Shown: positions 31,395-40,747, numbered from the stretch's first letter. The stretch is DNA of 64,000 nt from Chromobacterium vaccinii (GCF_000971335.1 NZ_JZJL01000005.1:1-64000); one strand, 5' to 3'. The notes: generated by a model not told the origin, from the sequence alone. Numbers and translations: made by a program.

Positions 31395-32771
31395 TTAGAA
31401 CGGCAGCTTGGCGTCGGTGGCGGTGGCCAGCACGCGGCGGAAGTCGCCCTTGATGCGCTCCAGCGCCTCCTCGGTGTCGGCTTCGAAGCGCAGCACGATC
31501 ACCGGCGTGGTGTTGGATGCGCGGGCCAGGCCGAAGCCATCCTTGTATTCGACGCGCAGGCCGTCCAGCGTGTTCACCTCTTCGGCGCCGTCGAACTTGG
31601 CGGACTCTTGCAGCTTGGAGATCAGCGCGTGGTTCTCGCCTTCCTTGGCCATCTTCAGGTTCAACTCGGGCGTGGAGACGGCGTTGGGCAGCGAGTTCAA
31701 GAGTTCGCTCGGGTCTTCGACGCGGGACAGCACTTCCAACAGGCGGGCGCCGGTGTAGATGCCGTCGTCGAAGCCGTACCAGCGCTCCTTGAAGAACACG
31801 TGGCCGCTCATTTCGCCGGCCAGGAGCGCGCCGGTTTCCTTGATCTTGGCCTTGATGAAGCTGTGGCCGGTGCGGGCCATCACCGGCACGCCGCCGTTCT
31901 TCTTGATCCAGGGTTTGAGCAGGCGGGTGGACTTGACGTCGAAAATCACCTTGGCCTTGGGGTTGCGGTCCAGCACGTCGGCCGCGTACAGCATCAGCTG
32001 GCGGTCCGGCCAGATGATGTTGCCGTCCTTGGTGACCACGCCCAGGCGATCGCCGTCGCCGTCGAAGGCCAGGCCGATCTCTGCGTCGGTCTTCTGCAGC
32101 GCATCGATCAGGTCCTTCAGGTTTTCCGGCTTGGCCGGATCAGGGTGGTGGTTCGGGAAATTGCCGTCCACGTCGCAGAACAGCTCGCGCACCTTGCAGC
32201 CCAGGCGGCGGTAAAGCAGCGGGCCGAAAGCGCCGGCGACGCCGTTGCCGCTGTCCACCACGATGTTCAGCGGGCGTTCCAGCTTGATGTCGGAGGTGAT
32301 GCGTTCCAGATAGGCTTCCGCGATGTCTTCGGTGCCATAGCCGCCTTCGCCTTCGGCGAGGTCGCCGTCGACGATGCGCTGATAGAGTTTCTGGATGTCC
32401 TCGCCGGCCAGGGTGTCGCCGGCCAGCATCATCTTGAAGCCGTTGTAGTCGGGAGGGTTGTGGCTGCCGGTCACCATCACGCCGGACAGGGTGCCCAGCT
32501 GATGGGCGGCGAAGTACAGCATGGGCGTGGCGACGCGGCCGACGTCGATCACGTCCACGCCGGCGGCGCGGATGCCGTCGGCCAGGGCCTCGCTCAGCTC
32601 GGGGCCGGACAGGCGGCCGTCGCGGCCGATCACGATGGCCTTGACCTTGCGGGCGATGGCTTCCGAGGCCACGGCCTGGCCGATTTGCCGCGCGACGGCG
32701 GCGGTCAGGGTTTTGCCGACGATGCCGCGGATGTCATACGCTTTGAAGATATCTTTGGATATTTTGTTCAT
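31395..32771 (-). CDS. Phosphomannomutase/phosphoglucomutase
   Basis: The 458-residue enzyme interconverts hexose 1- and 6-phosphates, supplying GDP-mannose or UDP-glucose for LPS and exopolysaccharides. Diagnostic sites are FKAYDIRGIVG (about 9-19), the phosphoserine loop VMVTGSHNPPDYNG (about 98-111, Ser active), the metal loop LAFDGDGDRLGVV (about 236-248), sugar loop AGEMSGHVFF (about 318-327) and C-terminal RASNTTPVIVLRFE phosphate loop. It resembles AlgC of Pseudomonas and Neisseria Pgm. It is downstream of trpD with a 57-bp gap, so it may be separately expressed. Confidence 0.9.
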   Translation of the reverse strand: MNKISKDIFKAYDIRGIVGKTLTAAVARQIGQAVASEAIARKVKAIVIGRDGRLSGPELSEALADGIRAAGVDVIDVGRVATPMLYFAAHQLGTLSGVMVTGSHNPPDYNGFKMMLAGDTLAGEDIQKLYQRIVDGDLAEGEGGYGTEDIAEAYLERITSDIKLERPLNIVVDSGNGVAGAFGPLLYRRLGCKVRELFCDVDGNFPNHHPDPAKPENLKDLIDALQKTDAEIGLAFDGDGDRLGVVTKDGNIIWPDRQLMLYAADVLDRNPKAKVIFDVKSTRLLKPWIKKNGGVPVMARTGHSFIKAKIKETGALLAGEMSGHVFFKERWYGFDDGIYTGARLLEVLSRVEDPSELLNSLPNAVSTPELNLKMAKEGENHALISKLQESAKFDGAEEVNTLDGLRVEYKDGFGLARASNTTPVIVLRFEADTEEALERIKGDFRRVLATATDAKLPF

Positions 32772-32828
32772 GATGGCTTTGACGCGATATGAGGTTGGAG
32801 GGCGGAGGTGCGCCGCCCCGCTGGGGAG

Positions 32829-33857
32829 TCAGCCGCCGAGCTGCCGGCTCAAGGCGGCCAACTGCTGTAATTTCTGCTTGGCTTTGCCGCTGTCCAAGGC
32901 TTCGCGCGCCATGGTAACACCGTCGGCCAGGCTTGGGGCGATATCAGCGGTGTAAATCGCCGCGCCGGCGTTGAACAGCACGATGTCGCGGGCGGGTCCC
33001 GGCTGGCCGTCCAATACCGATAGCAGGCGGTCGCGGGATTGTTCGGCGGTATTGGCGCGCAGGTCTTTCAGCTCGCAGGCGGCGAGGCCGAATTCGCCTG
33101 GCTCCAGCTGGTATTCCAGTATCTCGCCATTCTTGAGTTCCGCCACCATGCTGGGGCCGGACAGTGTCAATTCGTCCAGGCCGTCGCTGCCGTGGACGAC
33201 CATCACGTGCTTGCTGCCCAGTTGCTTGAGCACGCGGGACTGGATGCCCACCAGATCGGGGTGGAACACGCCCATCAACTGGTTGTCGGCGCCGGCCGGA
33301 TTGGTCAGCGGCCCCAGGATGTTGAAGATGGTGCGCGCGCCAAGCTCCTTGCGGATCGGCGCCACGTGGTTCATCGCGCTGTTGTGGTTGGGCGCGAACA
33401 TGAAGCCCAGGCCGATCTCGTCCAGGCACTGTCCCACTTGCTCAGCCGTCAGTTGCAGGTTGACGCCTAGCAGCTCCAGCACGTCGGCGCTGCCGGAGCT
33501 GGACGATACCGAACGGCCGCCATGCTTGGCCACGCGCGCGCCGGCGGCCGAGGCGACGAAGGCCGCGGTGGTGGAGATGTTGAAAGTGTGGGACTTGTCG
33601 CCGCCGGTGCCGCAGGTGTCCACCAGATGATTGCGGTTGGACACTGGCACGTGGGTGGAGAATTCGCGCATCACGGTGGCGGCCGCGGCGATTTCCGACA
33701 CGGATTCCACCTTGACCCTGAGGCCGATCAGGATGGCGGAGGTTTGCGCCGGCGTCAGTTCGCCGCGCATGATCTGGCGCATCAGCGCCAGCATTTCTTC
33801 ATAGAACAGTTCGTTGCCGTCGATCAGGCGGTTCAGCGCCGCTTGAGGAGTGATCAT
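32829..33857 (-). CDS. trpD: Anthranilate phosphoribosyltransferase
   Basis: TrpD joins anthranilate to PRPP in tryptophan synthesis. The 342 residues include [22 protein letters not shown] (about 80-101, PRPP loop), [18 protein letters not shown] (about 112-129) and [21 protein letters not shown] (about 178-198). The ATG at 33857 follows AGGAAATCCAC and lies 12 bases after the LprI-like gene stop, so trpG, that gene and trpD form one transcript. Confidence 0.95.
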   Translation of the reverse strand: MITPQAALNRLIDGNELFYEEMLALMRQIMRGELTPAQTSAILIGLRVKVESVSEIAAAATVMREFSTHVPVSNRNHLVDTCGTGGDKSHTFNISTTAAFVASAAGARVAKHGGRSVSSSSGSADVLELLGVNLQLTAEQVGQCLDEIGLGFMFAPNHNSAMNHVAPIRKELGARTIFNILGPLTNPAGADNQLMGVFHPDLVGIQSRVLKQLGSKHVMVVHGSDGLDELTLSGPSMVAELKNGEILEYQLEPGEFGLAACELKDLRANTAEQSRDRLLSVLDGQPGPARDIVLFNAGAAIYTADIAPSLADGVTMAREALDSGKAKQKLQQLAALSRQLGG

Positions 33858-33869
33858 GTGGATTTCCTA

Positions 33870-34256
33870 TCAGCTGTGGCGGGCGAGGTCGGCCAGCCTT
33901 TGCGTGTCGAGATCGATTTCGCAGGCCAGCCGGGCGCGGGCCGCGCCGTTGCCGCTGGCGTAGCTGGCTTCCACCCAGTCGCAGTGCTGGCGGCGGTAGT
34001 CGCGGTAGGACTGGCGGGCGCGGCGCAGTTCGCGCGCGGCGTGGAAGCGGCCGTCGGTGGCGGCGTCCAGCTTGCGCATCGCGTCCAGCGCCTTGTCTTC
34101 CTGGGCGGCCAGCCGGCGGCTCGTTTCGCCGTGCCGCTGCTGCAGGCAGGCGGCGACGGCGGGGCTGTCGGCCTTGCTTTGCTCGCAATCGTCCAGCGCG
34201 CCGGACCAGGCGGGGGAGGCCAGCAGGACGCCGAGCAGCAGCGGCGTCAATCGCAT
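33870..34256 (-). CDS. LprI-family (DUF1311) secreted protein
   Basis: The 128-residue product has an N-terminal signal peptide ([20 protein letters not shown]) and a helical mature part with four cysteines (DDCEQSK, AACLQQR, QHCDWVE, LACEIDL), as in DUF1311/LprI-like proteins, some of which inhibit lysozyme. The ATG overlaps the trpG stop codon by one base, so it is translationally coupled to trpG and sits between trpG and trpD. An envelope protein inside a tryptophan operon is unusual and may simply be hitch-hiking. Confidence 0.75.
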   Translation of the reverse strand: MRLTPLLLGVLLASPAWSGALDDCEQSKADSPAVAACLQQRHGETSRRLAAQEDKALDAMRKLDAATDGRFHAARELRRARQSYRDYRRQHCDWVEASYASGNGAARARLACEIDLDTQRLADLARHS

Positions 34257-34825
34257 CAGGCGAATTCCTTCAGGAAGTTGTCCAGCATGCGGTGGCCATG
34301 CTCGGTGAGAATGGATTCCGGGTGGAACTGCACGCCCTCGATGGGCAGCGTCTTGTGGCGCACGCCCATGATTTCGCCGTCGTCGGTCCAGGCGGTGACT
34401 TCCAGGCAGTCCGGCAGCGTTTCGCGTTCTATCACCAGCGAGTGGTAGCGGGTGCAGGTGACCGGATTGGGCAGGCCGTGAAACATGCCCTTGTCCAGAT
34501 GGCTGACCGGCGACACCTTGCCGTGCATCAGTTGCTTGGCGTGGACGACCTTGCCGCCGAAAGCCTGGCCTATGCCCTGGTGGCCCAGGCACACGCCCAT
34601 GATGGGCAGCTTGCCGGCGAAGTGCAGGATGGCCGGCACCGACACGCCGGCTTCGTTGGGCGTGCAGGGGCCGGGAGAGACCACCAGGTATTTTGGCTCC
34701 AGCTCTTCGATCTGCTGCAGGGTGATTTCATCGTTGCGGAACACCTTCACGTCCTGGCCCAGCTCGCCGAAGTATTGCACCAGGTTGTAGGTGAAGGAAT
34801 CGTAATTGTCGATCATCAATAGCAT
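34256..34825 (-). CDS. trpG: Anthranilate synthase component II (glutamine amidotransferase)
   Basis: TrpG supplies ammonia from glutamine to TrpE; it may also serve PabB for folate. The 189 residues carry the class I amidotransferase triad: Cys in [16 protein letters not shown] (about 76-91), and His-x-Glu in [14 protein letters not shown] (about 163-176), plus the N-terminal [19 protein letters not shown]. TrpE lies 2.1 kb upstream on the same strand, beyond an MFS/HxlR segment, so trpG has its own promoter. Confidence 0.94.
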   Translation of the reverse strand: MLLMIDNYDSFTYNLVQYFGELGQDVKVFRNDEITLQQIEELEPKYLVVSPGPCTPNEAGVSVPAILHFAGKLPIMGVCLGHQGIGQAFGGKVVHAKQLMHGKVSPVSHLDKGMFHGLPNPVTCTRYHSLVIERETLPDCLEVTAWTDDGEIMGVRHKTLPIEGVQFHPESILTEHGHRMLDNFLKEFA

Positions 34826-34953
34826 TGAATGATTAACCTTTTGAATTCATTGTTTAATTTTAAATTTTTGTTGCAGTGCCGGATATCTTGCCCGGTTTCG
34901 TACCCGGTTTTTCCGCGCTGGACAGACGGCATGCATGATTACGGGTTGCCAAC

Positions 34954-34983
34954 ACTATACCCCATAGTCGGCGGTCGCCGTCA
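34954..34983 (-). promoter_or_regulatory. Possible promoter of the trpG operon
   Basis: On the minus strand TGACGG (34983-34978), 18 bp, TATAGT (34959-34954). It leaves a leader of about 120 bases before trpG. I see no Trp-codon cluster or terminator in that leader. Confidence 0.35.
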
Positions 34984-35021
34984 CCCCCGGAATTCGGCTT
35001 TGCCTGCCGTGTCGCGCCTGT

Positions 35022-35381
35022 TCATGAGGCGCTGCGGTTCAGCTGGTCGCCATAGCGCTCCATCCAGCCCGCCAGTTGCTGCAGAGGTTGCTGCAGCGTG
35101 CTGCCCAGCGCGGTGATCTGGTATTCGACGCGGGGCGGAACCTCGGCGTAAACCGTGCGCCGCAACAGGCCGCGCTGTTCGAAAGCGCGCAGTTGGCGGG
35201 TGAGTTCCTTCTGGGTGATGGTGCCGACCGCGCGCTGCAGTTCGCCGAAGCGTACAGGACGGTCCATCACGATCAGGCGATAGAGGATGGGAATCGCCCA
35301 TTTGCCGGCGATCAGATCGATGAATTGCAGCATCGGACAGGTGCTGGCTGAGGCGGTTTCCTGCTGATTTTTCAAAGTCAT
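35022..35381 (-). CDS. HxlR-family transcriptional regulator
   Basis: The 119 residues have the HxlR winged helix: CPMLQFIDLIAGKWAIPILYRL (about 15-36), VRFGELQRAVGTITQKELTRQLRAFEQRGLL (about 43-73) and the wing RTVYAEVPPRVEYQITALGSTL. The N-terminal CPM Cys is typical and can be redox-sensitive. It is divergent from an SDR remnant and an MFS transporter, so the transporter is its likely target. It faces trpG, about 200 bp upstream on the same strand. Confidence 0.88.
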   Translation of the reverse strand: MTLKNQQETASASTCPMLQFIDLIAGKWAIPILYRLIVMDRPVRFGELQRAVGTITQKELTRQLRAFEQRGLLRRTVYAEVPPRVEYQITALGSTLQQPLQQLAGWMERYGDQLNRSAS

Positions 35382-35456
35382 GATGGATCATGGGTATCAA
35401 TTCAATACCTACTATACATTGCATACTAATGGCCATAAAGAGGCTGTGTCGGTTGC

Positions 35457-35626
35457 GTCAATGGCTTGTCGCCGGGGCCGGCGCTGCAGGAGCAGATACG
35501 CAAGCTGGCGTCGCTGGCCTGGTGCGGCCGGAGGAGCTGGCCAAGGCGGTGGTGTTCCTGGCTTACGACGAGCCCAGCTACATGCTTGGCTGCGAGCTGC
35601 GGGTGGATGGCGGCGTCGGCAATCTG
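35457..35626 (+). pseudogene. Remnant of a short-chain dehydrogenase (C-terminal part)
   Basis: Translated in two frames, the stretch reads VNGLSPGPALQEQIRKLASLA and then RPEELAKAVVFLAYDEPSYMLGCELRVDGGVGNL, the conserved end of a classical SDR. A one-base shift separates them near 35520, the N-terminal Rossmann part is missing, and no stop ends it: the frame runs into the transporter gene. HxlR regulators are often divergent from such an oxidoreductase, so a former regulator-SDR pair seems to have decayed. Confidence 0.75.
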
Positions 35627-35647
35627 CAGGCGGCGCTCTTTCTGAGT

Positions 35648-35676
35648 ATGACGTTTGTGTTTCGAGGCGCTAGAAT
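35648..35676 (+). promoter_or_regulatory. Possible promoter of the MFS transporter gene
   Basis: ATGACG (35648-35653), 17 bp, TAGAAT (35671-35676), about 30 bp before the ATG at 35708. It lies within or just after the SDR remnant. Confidence 0.4.
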
Positions 35677-35707
35677 GGTCTGCATCGAAATCGAAGCGTC
35701 ATCTCGA

Positions 35708-36910
35708 ATGAATGATCCCAAATCCGCCGTTCTGGGCGCCGCGGCGGCAAGCGAAGACATGCGTTCGCGCCGTCGCGCGCTGCTGGCCGCAAGCGGCGCC
35801 CACGCGGTCCACGACGGCCTAACCGACCTGGTCTACGTGCTATTGCCCATCTGGCAGGCGCAATTCGGCATCGGGTACGCGATGGTGGGCTTGCTGCGCG
35901 GCGCGTATTCCGGCGCGATGGCCGGCTTCCAGCTGATGGCCAGCCGGTTGGCCAGGCGCTGGGGGCGCAAGCGCATGCTGGTTGGCGGCACCGCGCTGGC
36001 GGGCATGGCCTATCTGTTGGCCGGCCAGGCGGGCGGCCTGGCGGTCCTGCTGCTGGCCTTGGCGCTGGGGGGCCTGGGCGCCAGCGTCCAGCATCCGCTG
36101 GCGTCTTCGCTGGTGGCGGACAGCCATGAGGCGGGCGGCGGCTCGCGGCAGGCGTTGGCGCAATACAATTTCGCCGGGGACATCGGCAAGACGCTGATTC
36201 CGGCGTTGACAGGCTTGCTGCTGACAGTGGCGAGCTGGGGGCTCAGCGTCAGCCTGATGGGTTTGCTGGGCTTGGCGGCGGCCGGGCTGCTGTGGCGGCT
36301 GGTTCCGGACCGTTTGCCAAGCGCCGCGGCAAAGTCGGCGGCGCGCGTGGCGGGCAAGGGCTCGAGGGGCGGCTTGCGCGCCTTGCTGGCCACCGGCGCG
36401 ATAGACAGCGCGGCGCGGATGGGATTTTTGACTTTTCTGCCCTTTCTCTTGAAGAGCAAGGGAGCGGGTACGGCGGGCATCGGTTTGGCGCTGTCGCTGT
36501 TGTTCGTCGGCGGGGCGTTCGGCAAGCTGTTCTGCGGCTATCTGGGCGCGCGCGTCGGCATGGTCAAAACGGTATGGCTGACCGAGGGGATGACCGCATT
36601 GCTGATCGCGATGAGCCTGGCGTTGCCGCTGTTTGGAACCATGGCGATGCTGCCTTTGCTGGGACTGGCGCTGAACGGCACTTCGTCGGTGTTGTACGGC
36701 ACGGTGCCGGAGCTGGCCGATGCCAGCGGGCGGGAGCATGCGTTCGCCTTGTTCTACACCGGCACGATAGGCGGCGGCGCATTGTCGCCGGTGCTGTTCG
36801 GCCGTTTGGGCGATCTCGCCGGCGTGCCGGCGGCGATGCTGGCGCTAGCGGCCTTCCTGCTGCTGACGCTGCCTCTGTCCTGGCGAGTGGGCAGGGATCT
36901 GGATGCATAA
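35708..36910 (+). CDS. MFS transporter
   Basis: The 400-residue product has about twelve hydrophobic segments, an MFS motif A-like RRWGRKRMLVGG between helices 2 and 3, and the N-terminal signature SGAHAVHDGLTDLVYVLLP that recalls Fsr-type (fosmidomycin resistance) exporters. I take it as an efflux permease of unknown substrate. The ATG at 35708 is supported by a promoter 30 bp upstream; the preceding 100 or so residues in the same frame belong to the SDR remnant. A shared terminator with trpE follows. Confidence 0.82.
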   Translation: MNDPKSAVLGAAAASEDMRSRRRALLAASGAHAVHDGLTDLVYVLLPIWQAQFGIGYAMVGLLRGAYSGAMAGFQLMASRLARRWGRKRMLVGGTALAGMAYLLAGQAGGLAVLLLALALGGLGASVQHPLASSLVADSHEAGGGSRQALAQYNFAGDIGKTLIPALTGLLLTVASWGLSVSLMGLLGLAAAGLLWRLVPDRLPSAAAKSAARVAGKGSRGGLRALLATGAIDSAARMGFLTFLPFLLKSKGAGTAGIGLALSLLFVGGAFGKLFCGYLGARVGMVKTVWLTEGMTALLIAMSLALPLFGTMAMLPLLGLALNGTSSVLYGTVPELADASGREHAFALFYTGTIGGGALSPVLFGRLGDLAGVPAAMLALAAFLLLTLPLSWRVGRDLDA

Positions 36911-36911
36911 A

Positions 36912-36937
36912 AAAACGCCGGCATGAGCCGGCGTTTT
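36912..36937. terminator. Bidirectional terminator between the MFS and trpE genes
   Basis: Stem AAAACGCCGGC / GCCGGCGTTTT with loop ATGA and A/T runs on both sides lies between the convergent MFS gene and trpE stop (36950). Confidence 0.93.
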
Positions 36938-36949
36938 GGATTGGAAAGG

Positions 36950-38416
36950 TCAGGCGTCCAGCCCGTCGCGCACCATCTGCGCGGCGCGCAGCACCGCGCG
37001 CGCCTTGTTCTGCGTTTCCTGCCATTCCGACTGCGGCACCGAGTCGGCGACGATGCCGGCGCCGGACTGCACGTAGAGCATGCCGTTCTTCAGCACCGCG
37101 GTGCGGATGGCGATGGCGAGGTCCATGTCGCCGTTGAAGCCCAGGTAGCCCACCGCGCCGCCGTAGACGCCGCGCTTGGTCGGCTCGAACTCGTCGATGA
37201 TCTGCATCGCCCGCACCTTGGGCGCGCCGGACAGCGTGCCGGCCGGGAAGGTGGCCTTGATCACGTCGATATTACTGATCTTGCGGTCCACCTGGCCTTC
37301 CACATTGGACACGATGTGCATCACGTGGGAATAGCGCTCGATTGCCATATTGTCGGTGATCTTCACCGTGCCGATGTCGGCGACGCGGCCGACGTCGTTG
37401 CGGCCCAGGTCCATCAGCATCACGTGTTCGGCGATTTCCTTGGGATCGGCCAGCAGTTCCGCGGCCAGCGCTTCGTCATGCTCGCGGCTATGGCCGCGCG
37501 GGCGGGTGCCGGCGATCGGGCGCACGGTCACGGTTTCGCCTTCGCGCCGCACCAGGATTTCCGGCGACGCGCCCACCACGTGGAAGTCGTCGAAATGGTA
37601 GAAGAACATGTACGGCGACGGGTTGAGGTTGCGCAGCGCGCGGTACAGCGCGATGGGCGAGCCGTGGTAGGGCTGCTGCATGCGCTGGGCCAGCACCACC
37701 TGCATGATGTCGCCGTCGTGGATGTAGCGCTGACAGGACGCCACGGCTTCCTTGAACGCATCCTCGCCGTATTCCGACACCGCTTCGCCTTCATGGGGCT
37801 GCGGCAGCGACAGCGGGATGGTCAGCGGCTCGCGCAGCTTGGCGCGCAGCTGGGCCAGCCGCGCCTTGGCCTTCTGCAGCGCGTTCGGCACTTCGGGATC
37901 GGCGTAGACCACCAGGTAGAGCTTGCCGGACAGATTGTCCACCACGGCGATCTCTTCCGACAGCATCAGAAGGATGTCCGGGGTGCCCACCGGGTCCGGT
38001 TTCTGGACGTCGGCTAGGCGGCGTTCGACATAGCGTATGGTGTCGTAGCCGAAGTAGCCGACGAGGCCGCCGGAATAGCGGGGCAGGCCGGGCAGCTCCG
38101 GGATGCGGAAGCGGTGCTGGAAGGCTTCGATGAAGGCCAGCGGGTCGCCGTCGTGGCGCTCTATCACCTTGTCGCCGCATTCCACCTGCACCCGCTGGCC
38201 ATTGACGCGCAAGCGAGTGTCGGCCGGCAGGCCGATGATGGAATAGCGGCCGTGGCGCTCGCCGCCCACCACCGATTCCAGCAGGTAGCTGTACGGCTGG
38301 TTGGCGAGCTTCAGGTAGATGGACAGCGGGCTGTCCAGATCGGCCAGCAGTTCCTGGGTGACGGGGATGCGGTTGTAGCCGGCGGCGGCCAGCTGGTCAA
38401 ACTCTTGCGCTTGCAT
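36950..38416 (-). CDS. trpE: Anthranilate synthase component I
   Basis: TrpE converts chorismate to anthranilate with ammonia from TrpG. At 488 residues it has the normal chorismate-binding fold: [17 protein letters not shown] near the N-terminus (feedback-binding LLES region), then [27 protein letters not shown] (about 305-331), [15 protein letters not shown] (about 335-349) and [19 protein letters not shown] (about 396-414). Upstream are gph, an SDR and rpe on the same strand. A possible Trp-containing leader frame overlaps its start. Confidence 0.95.
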   Translation of the reverse strand: MQAQEFDQLAAAGYNRIPVTQELLADLDSPLSIYLKLANQPYSYLLESVVGGERHGRYSIIGLPADTRLRVNGQRVQVECGDKVIERHDGDPLAFIEAFQHRFRIPELPGLPRYSGGLVGYFGYDTIRYVERRLADVQKPDPVGTPDILLMLSEEIAVVDNLSGKLYLVVYADPEVPNALQKAKARLAQLRAKLREPLTIPLSLPQPHEGEAVSEYGEDAFKEAVASCQRYIHDGDIMQVVLAQRMQQPYHGSPIALYRALRNLNPSPYMFFYHFDDFHVVGASPEILVRREGETVTVRPIAGTRPRGHSREHDEALAAELLADPKEIAEHVMLMDLGRNDVGRVADIGTVKITDNMAIERYSHVMHIVSNVEGQVDRKISNIDVIKATFPAGTLSGAPKVRAMQIIDEFEPTKRGVYGGAVGYLGFNGDMDLAIAIRTAVLKNGMLYVQSGAGIVADSVPQSEWQETQNKARAVLRAAQMVRDGLDA

Positions 38417-38513
38417 GCGGTTCTTCCTGTGTCTTGTCAGTTTGGGCGGGGTCGTGCGGGGCGTGGGCCGGGCGACGCCATCGCCAGCTGGCGGGGCAGA
38501 GAAGAAAGGCCAT
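38397..38513 (-). CDS. Possible trp leader peptide overlapping trpE
   Basis: A 38-codon frame between gph and trpE starts [17 protein letters not shown] and has two Trp codons (TGG CGA TGG) near codons 10-12, then runs past the trpE ATG. AAGGA lies 12 bases before its ATG. No intrinsic terminator follows, so classical attenuation is not supported; stalling could still change trpE translation. It could equally be chance. Confidence 0.3.
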   Translation of the reverse strand: MAFLLCPASWRWRRPAHAPHDPAQTDKTQEEPHASARV

Positions 38514-38545
38514 GGGCGTTTGAGTTCCTTCAGGGTTGACGGGAT

Positions 38546-39214
38546 TCAGTCATTCTTCATCAAATCGTAGAGCTCGGCAACACTGTTTACCGTCAGGTCC
38601 GCTCCCAGCGTGGACGCGTCGGCGTAGCCGTAGCCGACGGCGATGGCCGCGCTGCCGGCTGCTCGGGCGGCGGCCACGTCGTTGGCGGAGTCGCCCACCA
38701 TCGCCAGTTCCTGCGGCTGAATCCCCAGCACTTGGCAGCAATGCAAGAGCGGCAGCGCCGATGGTTTCTTCTCGGGCAGCGTGTCGCCGCCGAGGATCAT
38801 GCTGAACAGGTCGCGCAGGCCCAGTTGCTCGGTCAGCGGCACGGCCAGGCGTTCGGATTTGTTGGTGATCATGACCAGCGGCAGCTTGAGGGCGCGCAGC
38901 AGGGCGAGGCCGTCGAGCACGCCGGGATAGACCGTGGTGCGGACCGCCAGGCGCTCGCTGTAGCGCTGGACGAAGAAGCGGTAGCCGCGCTCCCACAGCG
39001 GGCCGTCGGCCTCGGCGTGGCGCTCGTCGGTGATGGCGCGGTGCACCAGGCTGGCGATGCCGTCGCCGACGTGGCTCTTGATCCGCTCAGGGTCGAGCGG
39101 AGGCAGGCCCAGGTGCCCGCGCATCGCGTTGGCGGCGTCGGCCAGATCGGGAATGGAGTCGACCAGTGTGCCGTCCAGATCGAAGGCGACGGCTTTGATG
39201 TGCTTGAGATTCAT
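38546..39214 (-). CDS. gph: Phosphoglycolate phosphatase
   Basis: A HAD-superfamily hydrolase of 222 residues. Motif I FDLDGTLVDSIPDLADAANAM has the DxD nucleophile (about 11-13), motif II is MITNKSERL and motif III/IV is AMVGDSANDVAAARAAG (about 171-187). Gph removes 2-phosphoglycolate formed by oxidative DNA damage. The rpe-gph-trpE order is conserved in many beta- and gamma-proteobacteria; here an SDR gene is inserted between rpe and gph. Confidence 0.92.
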   Translation of the reverse strand: MNLKHIKAVAFDLDGTLVDSIPDLADAANAMRGHLGLPPLDPERIKSHVGDGIASLVHRAITDERHAEADGPLWERGYRFFVQRYSERLAVRTTVYPGVLDGLALLRALKLPLVMITNKSERLAVPLTEQLGLRDLFSMILGGDTLPEKKPSALPLLHCCQVLGIQPQELAMVGDSANDVAAARAAGSAAIAVGYGYADASTLGADLTVNSVAELYDLMKND

Positions 39215-39271
39215 GTGTCTGCTTTGCTGCCGCGGCCGGCGGGCCGCGGCGGAATGGGTGATGCGGAGTGT

Positions 39272-40024
39272 CTAGAGCTCGCGGATGTCGACGACCTGAT
39301 GCTGGCCGAAAGCCGGCGACACCAGGTAGTCGACGATCTTGCGCGCGGCGTCGCCCGGGCTGCTCAGCGCGCCGTCGGCCTTCAGCGCGTCGAAGCGGGC
39401 CTTCTGCGGAAATTGGCCTTCGTCGCTGGCGCGGATATTGCCCTGCATGTCGGTGTCCACCACGCCCGGATACAGCGCGACGATGCGCGCCGGATTGGCC
39501 TTGCCTTCCTGCTCCACGGCCACGCTGCGGCTGAAGTGGTCCAGGCTGGCCTTGGTGGCGCAGTACACGCTCCAGCCCGGATAAGCTTTGGCAGCGGCGC
39601 CGGACGAGATGTTCAGGATGCGGCGGCGCGCCAGCAGGCGATCGGTGGCGGACAGTAGAGCGTCTGTCGCCAGCAGCGGCGCGGTGATGTTGACGGCGAC
39701 AGCCTTCACCACCTCGTCGGCAGGATAATGGCCAGCCTGGGCGATGGGCGTCACCACGCCGGCGTTGTTGATCAGCGTGATAGTCGCGCATTCCGGCAGC
39801 GGCAGCTGCTGTAAAGCGGTGTGGACCGAGGCGGCAGCCTGCGCGGCGTCGGCCAGGTCGGCGTTGACGGCCAGCAGCCGATCCGGATGGCGGGCGGCCA
39901 GCCCTTCCAGCGCCGGGCCGGCGTTGCGGGCGATGCCGACGACGAAATAACCGTCGCTCAGCAGCGTTTCGCAGATGGCGTAACCCAGGCCGCGCGAGGC
40001 GCCGGTGACGATGAATGCATGCAT
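39272..40024 (-). CDS. Short-chain dehydrogenase/reductase
   Basis: The 250 residues are a classical SDR: TGASRGLGYAI (about 7-17) for NADP(H), TLINNAGV (about 83-90), catalytic Ser in ILNISSGAAAK and YCATKASLDHF (YxxxK, about 153-163), plus LYPGVVDTDMQ. The N-terminus and overall pattern resemble benzil or sepiapterin reductase-like SDRs (YueD type). The substrate cannot be read from the sequence. It sits between rpe and gph, in the same direction. Confidence 0.88.
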   Translation of the reverse strand: MHAFIVTGASRGLGYAICETLLSDGYFVVGIARNAGPALEGLAARHPDRLLAVNADLADAAQAAASVHTALQQLPLPECATITLINNAGVVTPIAQAGHYPADEVVKAVAVNITAPLLATDALLSATDRLLARRRILNISSGAAAKAYPGWSVYCATKASLDHFSRSVAVEQEGKANPARIVALYPGVVDTDMQGNIRASDEGQFPQKARFDALKADGALSSPGDAARKIVDYLVSPAFGQHQVVDIREL

Positions 40025-40063
40025 TGCTTTACCCCTTGATGGTGGAGGAGGCCAGCCGCGCTC

Positions 40064-40747
40064 TTATGCCTGGACGCGGGCCAGCTCGGCGCGCATCGCG
40101 TCGATGACGGCCTTGTAGTCTTTCTGGCCGTAGATGGCGGAGCCGGCCACGAAGGTGTCGGCGCCGGCGGCGGCCACCTGGGCGATATTGTCCACTTTGA
40201 CGCCGCCGTCCACTTCCAGCCAGATTTCGCCGCCGCGCTTGGCGGTGTATTCGTCGATGCGCTGGCGGACCTGCCGGATCTTTTCCAGCGCGTGCGGAAT
40301 GAACGATTGTCCGCCGAAGCCCGGGTTCACCGACATGATCAGTATCATGTCCAGCTTGTCCATCACGTGGTCCAGGTAGGAGAGCGGCGTGGCCGGGTTG
40401 AACACCAGGCCGGCCTTGCAGCCGGCGTCCTTGATCAGGCCCAGGGTGCGGTCGATGTGTTCCGAGCCTTCCGGATGGAAGGTGATGATGTCGGCGCCGG
40501 CCTTGGCGAAGGCGGCGGCCAGCGCGTCGACCGGCTTGACCATCAGGTGGACGTCGATCGGGGCGCTGCTGTGGGGGCGGATGGCCTCGCAGAACATCGG
40601 GCCCATGGTTAGATTGGGGACGTAGTGGTTGTCCATCACATCGAAGTGGATGATGTCGGCGCCGGCGGCGATGACATCGCAGACTTCCTGGCCCAGGCGG
40701 GCGAAATCGGCGGACAGAATGCTGGGGGCGATACGGAAAGTGCGCAT
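40064..40747 (-). CDS. rpe: Ribulose-phosphate 3-epimerase
   Basis: Rpe interconverts ribulose 5- and xylulose 5-phosphate in the pentose phosphate pathway. The 227-residue TIM barrel shows [13 protein letters not shown] (about 7-19), [17 protein letters not shown] (metal His and Asp, about 34-50), [26 protein letters not shown] (about 144-162) and [11 protein letters not shown]. First gene of the rpe-SDR-gph-trpE run; divergent from apaG. Confidence 0.95.
   Translation of the reverse strand: MRTFRIAPSILSADFARLGQEVCDVIAAGADIIHFDVMDNHYVPNLTMGPMFCEAIRPHSSAPIDVHLMVKPVDALAAAFAKAGADIITFHPEGSEHIDRTLGLIKDAGCKAGLVFNPATPLSYLDHVMDKLDMILIMSVNPGFGGQSFIPHALEKIRQVRQRIDEYTAKRGGEIWLEVDGGVKVDNIAQVAAAGADTFVAGSAIYGQKDYKAVIDAMRAELARVQA

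Noticed and set aside
34826-34950. Search for a Trp leader before trpG
   Set aside because: Both ATG frames in the leader lack Trp codons and there is no terminator hairpin with a U-tract.
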